Assembly (NCBI GenBank): GCA_944358565.1
Contig: CALVRK010000046.1
Location: forward strand, 1-8,298
DNA: 8,298 nt
Source: an uncultured Bacilli bacterium
GTDB lineage: Bacteria > Bacillota_I > Bacilli_A > RF39 > UBA660
Direction: 5' to 3'
The notes beneath the pieces are model-generated. The model saw only the letters and a program-made list of their open reading frames with translations. It was not told the origin of the DNA and searched no databases. Within the stretch, counting starts at the first letter, position 1; each line of letters starts with the position of its first letter. A program made the position numbers and the translations under genes. This document shows positions 1 to 5,701 of the stretch, piece after piece.

Positions 1-3
1 CAT
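1..3 (-). CDS. Possible start codon of a divergent gene (left-edge partial)
   Basis: On the minus strand the first three bases read ATG. They are preceded at a 9-nt spacing by GGAG (plus-strand 13-16), an acceptable Shine-Dalgarno core. This would make the region 4-126 an intergenic space between two divergent genes and would explain the palindrome in it. Only the start codon lies in the window, so nothing can be said about the product. A chance ATG is entirely possible. Confidence 0.25.
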
Positions 4-33
4 ATTTTTCATCTCCATTTCTTACATATTAAA

Positions 34-67
34 AATCTAGTGTGTTTTATAATTTACACACTAGATT
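34..67. repeat. Perfect 12-bp inverted repeat, candidate operator
   Basis: AATCTAGTGTGT (34-45) and ACACACTAGATT (56-67) are exact reverse complements separated by a 10-nt AT-only centre (46-55) that contains TATAAT at 48-53. No T-run follows it on the plus strand, so it is a poor terminator for anything upstream. On the minus strand five Ts follow it, but no minus-strand gene ends there. It lies just upstream of the likely promoter of the 127-1014 gene, so a binding site for a dimeric regulator is the most natural reading. That role is inference. Confidence 0.5.
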
Positions 68-81
68 ATACACTCTCGATC

Positions 82-111
82 TTGCTTAAATGCGAGGTCT
101 TTTGTTATACT
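82..111 (+). promoter_or_regulatory. Probable extended -10 promoter of the ApbE-like gene
   Basis: TATACT at 106-111 matches the -10 consensus at five of six positions and is preceded by TGT (103-105), an extended -10 element. The -35 is weak: TTGCTT at 82-87 with an 18-bp spacer. Transcription would begin near 118, leaving a leader of only about 9 nt before the ATG at 127. Confidence 0.5.
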
Positions 112-126
112 TTAGATGGTGATGAT

Positions 127-1014
127 ATGCTTAAAAGAATAGTTGAAAAAAGAAATTATATAATACTTTTTATTATAATTATTTTGATTATTTGGATAGT
201 ATGGAATGCATTTTTTAATAAAAAGGAACCATATATTGAAACATTTAATTATTATGGGGAAGAAATAACTTTTAAGGTTTATGATAAAGTGGATCATAAA
301 AAATTGACAGAAGACATAAATAATATATATGAAAAGTATGAGGATGTAGATGCTTTAAGTGGTAAGTTAAATGAAGATGAAAAAGCTTTAATTGAATATG
401 GTAAACTTGTTTATTATAAAACAGATGGATATACCGATATTACGAGTGGTGAGTTACTTAAACATTTAAAAAATAATGAAGATTATAATTTTAAAAGTGA
501 GATAGAAAAGCTTCAGGTTTATGATGATAAGTTAGTTAATGAGATTAATTTTAATTTTGATAATATGATTGGTAGTTATGCGACGAATGATGTTTTATAT
601 TATTTTAAACAGAATAATATCACTAAATATATAGTAAATGAAAATGGTGATATAGCTACTGGGACACATTATGATAATGGTAAATATACTATTAGTATTA
701 ATAATCCTAATAATGAAGAGATATTAGAGGTTTTAGAGTTAGAAAATAAAGCGATAGCGACTAGAAATAAAACTGATAATTTTCAAAGTTATATGGTTAA
801 TCCTAAAACAAGTAAAAAAGAAAATAAGTATGATAGTGTCTTAGTTATTGCGAATGATAATTTGACAGCTAATATGCTTGTTAATGCAATTTATTTGATG
901 GATGAAGAGGAAGGAAAGAAATTAATTGAGGAATATCCAGCGGAGGCTTTATGGATAGATGGCGATAAAATTATTAAGACTGATGGCTTTGATAATTATG
1001 TTCAAAAAGATTGA
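127..1014 (+). CDS. Membrane-anchored ApbE-like protein with degenerate active site
   Basis: This 295-residue protein has one N-terminal membrane segment (about 12-30), a short basic cytoplasmic start and a large extracytoplasmic domain. The domain follows the ApbE (FAD:protein FMN transferase) pattern in order: DGYTDITSGELL (about 100-111, family DGxFDITxGPL), a NFDNMIGSYATND segment (143-155, family LGGIAKGYA), VNENGDI (170-176, family VNxGGDI), IATRN (210-214, family ATSG), MVNPKTS (223-229, family HIxDPxTG) and TANMLVNA (247-254, family ADxxxTA). Known ApbE enzymes attach FMN to flavoproteins such as RnfG/NqrC and use Mg2+ bound by the Asp and Thr of the last motif. Both are Asn here (249 and 253), and the family Lys and His are also missing, so a non-catalytic or altered role is inferred. 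No lipobox cysteine is present, unlike many Gram-positive ApbE proteins. I chose ATG 127 because GGTGAT (118-123) precedes it; an in-frame ATG at 40 falls inside the palindrome and lacks a ribosome site. Confidence 0.75.
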   Translation: MLKRIVEKRNYIILFIIIILIIWIVWNAFFNKKEPYIETFNYYGEEITFKVYDKVDHKKLTEDINNIYEKYEDVDALSGKLNEDEKALIEYGKLVYYKTDGYTDITSGELLKHLKNNEDYNFKSEIEKLQVYDDKLVNEINFNFDNMIGSYATNDVLYYFKQNNITKYIVNENGDIATGTHYDNGKYTISINNPNNEEILEVLELENKAIATRNKTDNFQSYMVNPKTSKKENKYDSVLVIANDNLTANMLVNAIYLMDEEEGKKLIEEYPAEALWIDGDKIIKTDGFDNYVQKD

Positions 1015-1039
1015 TAAATTTAATTTTATAGGATATAAT
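1011..1039 (+). promoter_or_regulatory. Promoter of the zinc-ribbon operon
   Basis: TTGATA (1011-1016) and a perfect TATAAT (1034-1039) are separated by exactly 17 bp. The -35 overlaps the stop codon of the preceding gene. The predicted start near 1046 leaves a leader of about 38 nt before the ATG at 1084. I see no terminator between the previous gene and this promoter, so readthrough is also possible. Confidence 0.8.
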
Positions 1040-1083
1040 TAAGGCAGATAGACTTTGTTTTATCTTAGAAAGGAGTAGGGTTT

Positions 1084-2265
1084 ATGTTTTGTCCAGAATG
1101 TGGTAAGAAAAATGCCAAAGAAGCTAGTTTTTGTGAGTTTTGTGGGGCTAAGATAGCTGAGGAGAGTAATGTTATTATGCCTAAGACGTCAAGAAAACCA
1201 ATGAATAAGAAAACTAAAATAATTCTTATAGTAGTTATTGCTTTGGTTTTAGTTTTAGGTGGAGGAGGTTTGATTTTATCTAATAATTTTAAACCTTCAA
1301 AGATTGCGACGGAATATTTTGAAGCACTTGTCAACAATGATACTGATAAGATTTATGATTACATCAATATTCCAGAAAATGAATTTACAACAAAAGAAAT
1401 ATTTAAGAAAGTTGTCGAGACTGAAGAAGCTGATATAGTGAATTATCAGATTGTAAGTGAAGAACTTTCATCTGATGGGCTTTCTGCTCAAGTGACATTT
1501 AGTTATACGGTAGAAGGTCGTCAAAATCCTTTGAAGCAAACTATTTATTTAGTTAAAGACAAGAAAAACAAGTTATTAATTTTTGATAACTGGAAAATTA
1601 GTGATGGTAGTTCTTTAGTGGAAAAGGATTATAAAGTTAGAACATTTAAAGGCGCTAGTTTGAAATTAGAAGGCGTTACAGTTGATAAAAAATATAAAGA
1701 AGAAAGTGACGATTCTGATTATGATACTTATGTGATTCCAGCAATATTCAAAGGTGAATATAGTGCGCAAATAACTTTAAAAAATGGTTTAACAACAGAA
1801 AGTACGCTTGATGTTGGGGGGTATAGTTCTAGTCTTAATAGTTTTGAGTTATCTGATAAAGATGAAAAGGCGTTGGAAGAGGCAGTAAAAAAAGATGTTA
1901 AAAAGTTATATGACTCTGCTATTGGTAAGAAAGCATTTAACGATATTAAAAAAGACTTTGAGTATAAGGATGCTGATTTATCAGATTTAGAAGATGCTTA
2001 CAGTTCTTTTGCAAGTTCTATTCAAAATAATGAACTTCAAGAATATACTTTAACAGATGTAGAAGTTGATAGAACATCTATAAATGATGATGGATATTTA
2101 TATGTGACAGTTAGTTTAGAATATAAATATACGGTTAAAGAGTATTTTTCTGATGAGACGGTGTCAAAATCAGATGATGATAATGCTTATTTAACATATG
2201 ATTATAATGATGGTTTTAAACTTGTAGATATGTCAAGTTTAGCAACTTATTTTTCAAGATTTTAA
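1084..2265 (+). CDS. Zinc-ribbon, single-pass membrane protein of TcaA/YvbJ-like architecture
   Basis: The 393-residue product starts with a cytoplasmic zinc ribbon: Cys3 and Cys6 (CPECG) with Cys17 and Cys20 (CEFCG). A basic linker follows, then one membrane helix (about 45-66), then a large extracytoplasmic part. That part begins with an NTF2/DUF4878-like region (about 70-172) and continues with a short beta domain around VRTFKGASLKLEGV and YVIPAIFKGEYS (about 185-230), which resembles the second domain of TcaA. It ends in a second alpha-beta region (about 258-390) that may be another NTF2-like domain. Staphylococcus aureus TcaA has the same ribbon-helix-repeats plan and is linked to glycopeptide sensitivity and envelope stress. 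Domain order is the evidence here, not close identity, so a TcaA function should not be assumed. AGGAG (1071-1075) lies 8 nt before the ATG. The gene ends 12 nt before the next zinc-ribbon gene and shares its operon. Confidence 0.8.
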   Translation: MFCPECGKKNAKEASFCEFCGAKIAEESNVIMPKTSRKPMNKKTKIILIVVIALVLVLGGGGLILSNNFKPSKIATEYFEALVNNDTDKIYDYINIPENEFTTKEIFKKVVETEEADIVNYQIVSEELSSDGLSAQVTFSYTVEGRQNPLKQTIYLVKDKKNKLLIFDNWKISDGSSLVEKDYKVRTFKGASLKLEGVTVDKKYKEESDDSDYDTYVIPAIFKGEYSAQITLKNGLTTESTLDVGGYSSSLNSFELSDKDEKALEEAVKKDVKKLYDSAIGKKAFNDIKKDFEYKDADLSDLEDAYSSFASSIQNNELQEYTLTDVEVDRTSINDDGYLYVTVSLEYKYTVKEYFSDETVSKSDDDNAYLTYDYNDGFKLVDMSSLATYFSRF

Positions 2266-2277
2266 GGAGGAGAGTTA

Positions 2278-2970
2278 ATGGCAAAATTTTGTATACACTG
2301 CGGTAAAAAATTAAAAGATGGTGAAGTTTGTGACTGTATGGCAAATGTTTCAGTTCAAACAAATGATTTAGGAACAAATTTACTTGATGTTTTAAAAGGT
2401 ATGTTTGTAAAACCTATTGATACGATTAAGACATATACAGATGAAAAACATTTTAATTTAGCTTTAATTTTAGTAGGAATTTTTAGTTTATCTTCAGCTT
2501 TATTTATGATTTCACTTATCAAAAACTTTATGGAAATGGCGACAAGTTCTATGGGTGGTATTACTTTATATGCAATGACTCAAACTTCAACCCAAGTTCC
2601 TTATTTACAAATATTCTTTATAGGTTTACTTGCAGTTATTGCTTTTGTATTCATTTATACAGGTTTACTTTATTTAGTAAATTCGGTAATGTTTAAAGGT
2701 GATAAGAGTTTTAAAAAAGTATTTACAATGTATGGAGTTAATTCAGTAATTACTTCTGTAACTTTACTTACAACAGCAATTTTCATGTTTATTAATGTAT
2801 TTTTAGGATTAATCGTTTTGGCGCTTGGATATACATTAAATATGGTTTATATGTACAAAGGTATCGAAACACTTGGAGTGAAAGATGAAAATAAACATGG
2901 ATATATTTATTTACTTACAACATTATTTTACGGTATTGTCTTATTCATTATTTCATTGATTTTTTCATAA
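2278..2970 (+). CDS. Zinc-ribbon polytopic membrane protein, Yip1-like
   Basis: This 230-residue protein opens with a compact zinc-ribbon-like motif (Cys5, Cys8 in CIHCG, then Cys18 and Cys20 in CDC). After a polar linker come about five hydrophobic segments (roughly 60-82, 108-135, 152-172, 173-193, 209-229). The segment FVKPIDTIKTY before the first helix resembles the start of bacterial Yip1-family domains, where a Pro-containing stretch introduces the membrane bundle. Molecular function is unknown. A perfect AGGAGG (2265-2270) overlaps the last base of the previous stop codon and lies 7 nt before the ATG, so the two zinc-ribbon genes are clearly co-transcribed and probably translated in tandem. 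The pairing suggests the two proteins act in one envelope process. The ribbon has a CxC second half instead of CxxC, which may bind zinc less canonically. Confidence 0.75.
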   Translation: MAKFCIHCGKKLKDGEVCDCMANVSVQTNDLGTNLLDVLKGMFVKPIDTIKTYTDEKHFNLALILVGIFSLSSALFMISLIKNFMEMATSSMGGITLYAMTQTSTQVPYLQIFFIGLLAVIAFVFIYTGLLYLVNSVMFKGDKSFKKVFTMYGVNSVITSVTLLTTAIFMFINVFLGLIVLALGYTLNMVYMYKGIETLGVKDENKHGYIYLLTTLFYGIVLFIISLIFS

Positions 2971-2997
2971 GATAGATTAATTTCTATCTTTTTTTTT
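2969..2997 (+). terminator. Intrinsic terminator of the zinc-ribbon operon
   Basis: AAGATAGA (2969-2976) pairs with TCTATCTT (2983-2990) across a 6-nt loop, followed by an unbroken T run through 2997. The left arm starts within the TAA stop codon of the upstream gene. Confidence 0.85.
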
Positions 2998-3071
2998 GAA
3001 TAAAATTTATTTGTTTTCCAATAATAATAAAGTGAAGTAAAAAATATGTAAAAAAACTTACTTAAAAACCT

Positions 3072-3100
3072 TTGAAAAAGACTGAGGTTTGTGGTAAACT
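3072..3100 (+). promoter_or_regulatory. Promoter of the acidic coiled-coil gene
   Basis: TTGAAA (3072-3077) and TAAACT (3095-3100) have a 17-bp spacer, with TGG at 3092-3094 giving an extended -10. Transcription would start near 3107, leaving the longest leader in the window, about 89 nt, before the ATG at 3196. The rest of the 225-bp gap (2971-3195) is AT-rich, and I recognise no riboswitch or small gene in it. Confidence 0.65.
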
Positions 3101-3195
3101 GTATATAGTATGTAAGTCTAGTAACAAATTTAAACAAATTTTTTTTGTTTTTTATTTCGTTTATGATAAGACTTTTAGTATTTGGAGTGGATTGT

Positions 3196-3876
3196 ATGAA
3201 TATTTTATTTGAAATTGCGGATAGAGATTTAATGATAATTGGAGCTGTTTTAATAGCTATATTAATAATTGCTGTTATTATTTTTAAAGTAGCTATTAAA
3301 AGAGGTAAAGTAATGCCAATTAGTGATGATGTGCGTTTTGATAGTGAGGATGAAAATGAGAAAGAAGAAAAGCCTACTTTTACTGAAGAGCAAAAACATG
3401 CGAAAGAGGAGTTAGAACGTGTTTATGAACAAATGAGCGCGGATTTAGAAAAGCAAGAAAAGCCTGATGATATTGATGAGTTTGAAAGAGAGCAAGAAGA
3501 GAATGCTATTATCAGTTATCAAGAATTAATGGCGGCAGCCGAAAAGTTAAAAAAAGAAGCTAATGGTTATGAGATGCACGTAGAAGATAAAGCAGATATG
3601 CGAGTTAAAGAGGCTATGAATACGTATAAAGAACATACCGAAAAAGTAGTTGAAAAGCAAGATAAAGATAAAAAAACTTATCATGGATTTAAAAATTCAG
3701 AAATTATTTCACCAATTTATGGAATTCAAAGGGAAAATATTAGAGAAAAAAGCTCGCCAAAACCTCAAAGTGATGGTATAATAGGCAGAGCTTATGAAGA
3801 AGTTAATCTTGAAAGTGAAAAAGAAAATAATATTGATTTTTTAAATTCACTTAAAGAGTTTAGAAAAAATTTGTAA
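3196..3876 (+). CDS. Unrecognised single-pass membrane protein with acidic coiled-coil region
   Basis: I do not recognise this 226-residue protein. It has a short N-terminus, one strongly hydrophobic helix (about 12-32) followed by basic residues (KVAIKRGK), then a long charged region predicted to be cytoplasmic. Residues 45-58 are very acidic. About 61-123 is rich in Glu, Lys, Gln and Ala, with heptad-like spacing suggesting a coiled coil. A non-repetitive segment NSEIISPIYGIQ (167-178) stands out from the low-complexity surroundings and may be a docking motif. The chain ends in an amphipathic helix (about 214-226). The topology resembles that of small membrane scaffold or division-associated proteins, but no function can be assigned. 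GGAG (3184-3187) is 8 nt upstream of ATG 3196; an upstream in-frame ATG at 3145 sits in an AT tract with no ribosome site and was not used. Confidence 0.7.
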   Translation: MNILFEIADRDLMIIGAVLIAILIIAVIIFKVAIKRGKVMPISDDVRFDSEDENEKEEKPTFTEEQKHAKEELERVYEQMSADLEKQEKPDDIDEFEREQEENAIISYQELMAAAEKLKKEANGYEMHVEDKADMRVKEAMNTYKEHTEKVVEKQDKDKKTYHGFKNSEIISPIYGIQRENIREKSSPKPQSDGIIGRAYEEVNLESEKENNIDFLNSLKEFRKNL

Positions 3877-3899
3877 GCCATTAGGCTTGCTTTTTCTTT
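3873..3899 (+). terminator. Intrinsic terminator overlapping the stop codon
   Basis: GTAAGCC (3873-3879) pairs with GGCTTGC (3884-3890), including one G-U pair, around an ATTA loop. It is followed by TTTTTCTTT (3891-3899). The TAA stop of the coiled-coil gene lies inside the left arm. mtaB starts only 12 nt beyond, so incomplete termination may supply its transcript. Confidence 0.8.
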
Positions 3900-3911
3900 G
3901 GGGGGTGCATT

Positions 3912-5186
3912 ATGAAGTATAAGATAATTACTTTGGGCTGTAAAGTTAATGAATATGAAAGTGAAGTTATGGAGAGTTTACTAGAAAATCATGGATATAT
4001 TAAATCTGATGATCCTGATATTTGTATTGTCAATACTTGTACGGTTACTAATACAGCAGATAGTAAATCTAGAAAGGTGATTAGAAGTCTTAGGAGGCAG
4101 CACCCAAATGCTATATTAGTAGTGGCTGGGTGTATGATTCAAAATAAAAAAGACAAGTTAGATTTACCAGCTGATATTATTATTGGTAATAAATATAAAT
4201 CTGATATTGTTAGTTTGCTTGAAGAATATAAAGATAAGCAAATGTATTTAGTCGAAGATATGGATACAGCTGATTTTGAGGATATGAGCTTAAATAATTT
4301 CGATTTGACAAGAGCTTATATTAAAATTGAAGATGGCTGTGATAATTACTGTTCTTATTGTATTATTCCGTATGTTAGAGGCCATGTTAGAAGTAAAAAA
4401 CATGAGAAAGTGATAGAGGAAGCTAAAGAGCTAATTAAAAATGGACACAAAGAGATTGTATTAACGGGTATTCATACGGGACATTATCATGATGGTAATT
4501 ATAGTTTTGCTAATTTACTTCAAGATCTAGTTAAATTAGATGGGCTTAAAAGGCTTAGAATTTCTTCGATTGAAATTACGGAGATAAATGATGAGGTGTT
4601 AGATGTTATTCAAAATAGTGATGTTTTAGTAAATCATATGCATATTCCTTTACAGTCTGGTTCGAATGAGATATTAAAACAAATGAATAGAAAATATGAT
4701 AAACAATATTTTATAAATAAAATAAAAAAACTTAAAGCTATTAAGCCTGATATGAATGTGACAACTGATGTAATTGTTGGTTTTCCTGGGGAAAGTGAAG
4801 AACAGTTTGAGGAAGGCATAGAAACAATTAAAGAAATTGGTTTTACAAAAATTCACGTTTTTCCTTATTCGGATAGAGAAGGAACAGTTGCTAGTAAGAT
4901 GCCTAATAAAATTCCTGGAAATATAAAAAAAGAAAGAGTTAAGAAATTGCTTGAATTATCTAAATCTTTAGAAATTAGTTATATGACTAAGCATTTAGGT
5001 AGTGAGGTTACTTTTATACCAGAGGTATATGAAAATGGTTATTTGATTGGGCATACGGCAAATTATTTATTAATTAAAGCAAAAGGCGATGAAGTGCTTT
5101 TAGCTGAGGAAGTAACAGTCAAAATTAGTAAAGTAGATTATCCATATTTATTAGGTGATGTAAAAGTTTTTGAATTAAATAGATAA
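3912..5186 (+). CDS. mtaB: tRNA (N6-threonylcarbamoyladenosine(37)-C2)-methylthiotransferase MtaB
   Basis: MtaB is a radical-SAM enzyme that adds a methylthio group to t6A at position 37 of ANN-decoding tRNAs, giving ms2t6A, which steadies codon pairing. The 424-residue length is typical. The N-terminal methylthiotransferase domain has the three auxiliary-cluster cysteines at Cys10 (TLGCKVNEYES), Cys43 (NTCTVT) and Cys74 (VAGCMIQ). The radical-SAM cluster motif CDNYCSYC supplies Cys143, Cys147 and Cys150, followed by IPYVRGHVRSK. Further family marks are LTGIHTGHY (about 184-192), HIPLQSGS (244-251), TDVIVGFPGES (285-295) and PYSDREGT (318-325). A C-terminal TRAM-like RNA-binding domain occupies about 360-422. 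The LTGIHTG and CKVNEYES signatures favour MtaB over MiaB or RimO. A G-rich ribosome site (3900-3907) precedes the ATG. I found no good dedicated promoter between the upstream terminator and this gene. Confidence 0.95.
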   Translation: MKYKIITLGCKVNEYESEVMESLLENHGYIKSDDPDICIVNTCTVTNTADSKSRKVIRSLRRQHPNAILVVAGCMIQNKKDKLDLPADIIIGNKYKSDIVSLLEEYKDKQMYLVEDMDTADFEDMSLNNFDLTRAYIKIEDGCDNYCSYCIIPYVRGHVRSKKHEKVIEEAKELIKNGHKEIVLTGIHTGHYHDGNYSFANLLQDLVKLDGLKRLRISSIEITEINDEVLDVIQNSDVLVNHMHIPLQSGSNEILKQMNRKYDKQYFINKIKKLKAIKPDMNVTTDVIVGFPGESEEQFEEGIETIKEIGFTKIHVFPYSDREGTVASKMPNKIPGNIKKERVKKLLELSKSLEISYMTKHLGSEVTFIPEVYENGYLIGHTANYLLIKAKGDEVLLAEEVTVKISKVDYPYLLGDVKVFELNR

Positions 5187-5198
5187 TTTTGATATAAT
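5170..5198 (+). promoter_or_regulatory. Strong promoter within the 3' end of mtaB
   Basis: TTGAAT (5170-5175) and a perfect TATAAT (5193-5198) are 17 bp apart, with TGA (5190-5192) making an extended -10. The -35 lies inside the last codons of mtaB and the -10 just after its stop. The predicted start near 5205 gives a leader of about 12 nt, with the ribosome site at its very 5' end. Confidence 0.8.
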
Positions 5199-5216
5199 AC
5201 AAATAGAGGTGATATT

Positions 5217-5621
5217 ATGAATGAGTATCCAAATAGTATTAGAAATAATATGGTAAATACAACTCCATTTAGAAATAATGATTATAATATTCAAATTTTA
5301 AATGAGCTAGATCCGAATGTTTCGTATAAACCACAAAGGGGAATTAAGTTAAAAACTATTTTGGTAGCAGTAGCTATAGGGGTTGCTTTGGTTGGAGGGA
5401 CGGCTTATCAAGGCTATCTTCAGCATCAAAGTATGGTTGAAAATACTGCCGTTGTAGAAACTGTTGCTATGCCCGGTGATGTAACTTTAAATATAACTGA
5501 AAATCCTAGTTATTCTTATTTTGTGATGCCTGATGGTACGCGTGTTGGTAATTATAATGGTATGGATGCGAGTGAGATAGCTAAAAATCAAGTGGAACAT
5601 AATATAGGTAGACAAATGTAA
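5217..5621 (+). CDS. Unrecognised small single-pass membrane protein
   Basis: I do not recognise this 134-residue protein. It has an Asn-rich polar N-terminal tail (1-43), a basic boundary (RGIKLK), one hydrophobic helix rich in Val, Ala and Gly (about 47-65), and a 65-70-residue outer part ending in a Met. The outer part contains a probable beta-rich stretch, SYSYFVMPDGTRVGNYNGM (98-116), which may form a small folded unit. There is no lipobox, signal-peptidase site or sorting motif. AGGTGAT (5207-5213) is 3 nt from the ATG and pairs with the 16S 3' end in the AUCACCU register. It has its own strong promoter and terminator and is therefore a monocistronic unit between mtaB and recD2. The positive-inside pattern is ambiguous, so orientation is inferred. 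Confidence 0.7.
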   Translation: MNEYPNSIRNNMVNTTPFRNNDYNIQILNELDPNVSYKPQRGIKLKTILVAVAIGVALVGGTAYQGYLQHQSMVENTAVVETVAMPGDVTLNITENPSYSYFVMPDGTRVGNYNGMDASEIAKNQVEHNIGRQM

Positions 5622-5641
5622 GACTTAAATAGTCTTTTTTT
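5620..5641 (+). terminator. Intrinsic terminator overlapping the stop codon
   Basis: AAGACT (5620-5625) pairs with AGTCTT (5631-5636) around a 5-nt loop, and an uninterrupted T run extends to 5641. The left arm uses the last two bases of the TAA stop. The stem is short but the U-tract is good. Confidence 0.75.
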
Positions 5642-5652
5642 CTATTCTTTAA

Positions 5653-5681
5653 TTGAACGTTTGTTTTTGCTATGATATAAT
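5653..5681 (+). promoter_or_regulatory. Promoter of recD2
   Basis: TTGAAC (5653-5658) and a perfect TATAAT (5676-5681) are 17 bp apart, with TGA (5673-5675) as an extended -10. Transcription would start near 5688, about 14 nt before the chosen ATG at 5702. Confidence 0.85.
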
Positions 5682-5701
5682 TATTATGAAAGGAAATGTT
5701 T

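Noticed and set aside
40..126. N-terminal extension of the ApbE-like gene from ATG 40
   Set aside because: The extra 29 codons begin inside the palindrome, cross the probable promoter, and lack a ribosome site, whereas ATG 127 has GGTGAT upstream and leads directly into a basic start and membrane helix.
1065..1337. Minus-strand open frame of 90 codons opposite the start of the TcaA-like gene
   Set aside because: It lies antisense to a clear zinc-ribbon and membrane-helix coding region, has no recognisable domain, and its Pro/Lys-rich stretch is just the complement of the Gly-rich membrane segment.
3035..3063. AAGTAA / TTACTT inverted repeat in the intergenic gap
   Set aside because: The arms are 6 bp, the loop is 17 nt, and such matches are expected by chance in DNA this AT-rich.
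2928..3137. Minus-strand open frame of 69 codons across the 2971-3195 gap
   Set aside because: It runs through the terminator and the promoter of flanking genes, and its Phe/Tyr/Lys-rich sequence reflects the AT-rich intergenic DNA.
4634..4856. Two overlapping minus-strand open frames inside mtaB
   Set aside because: They are antisense to conserved radical-SAM motifs, have biased Phe/Ile/Leu composition typical of shadows in AT-rich DNA, and have no supporting ribosome site.
1084..5621. Defence or toxin-antitoxin system among the unknown membrane proteins
   Set aside because: No nuclease, NTPase, toxin or antitoxin signature is visible in them, each has its own promoter and terminator, and the neighbours are housekeeping genes.
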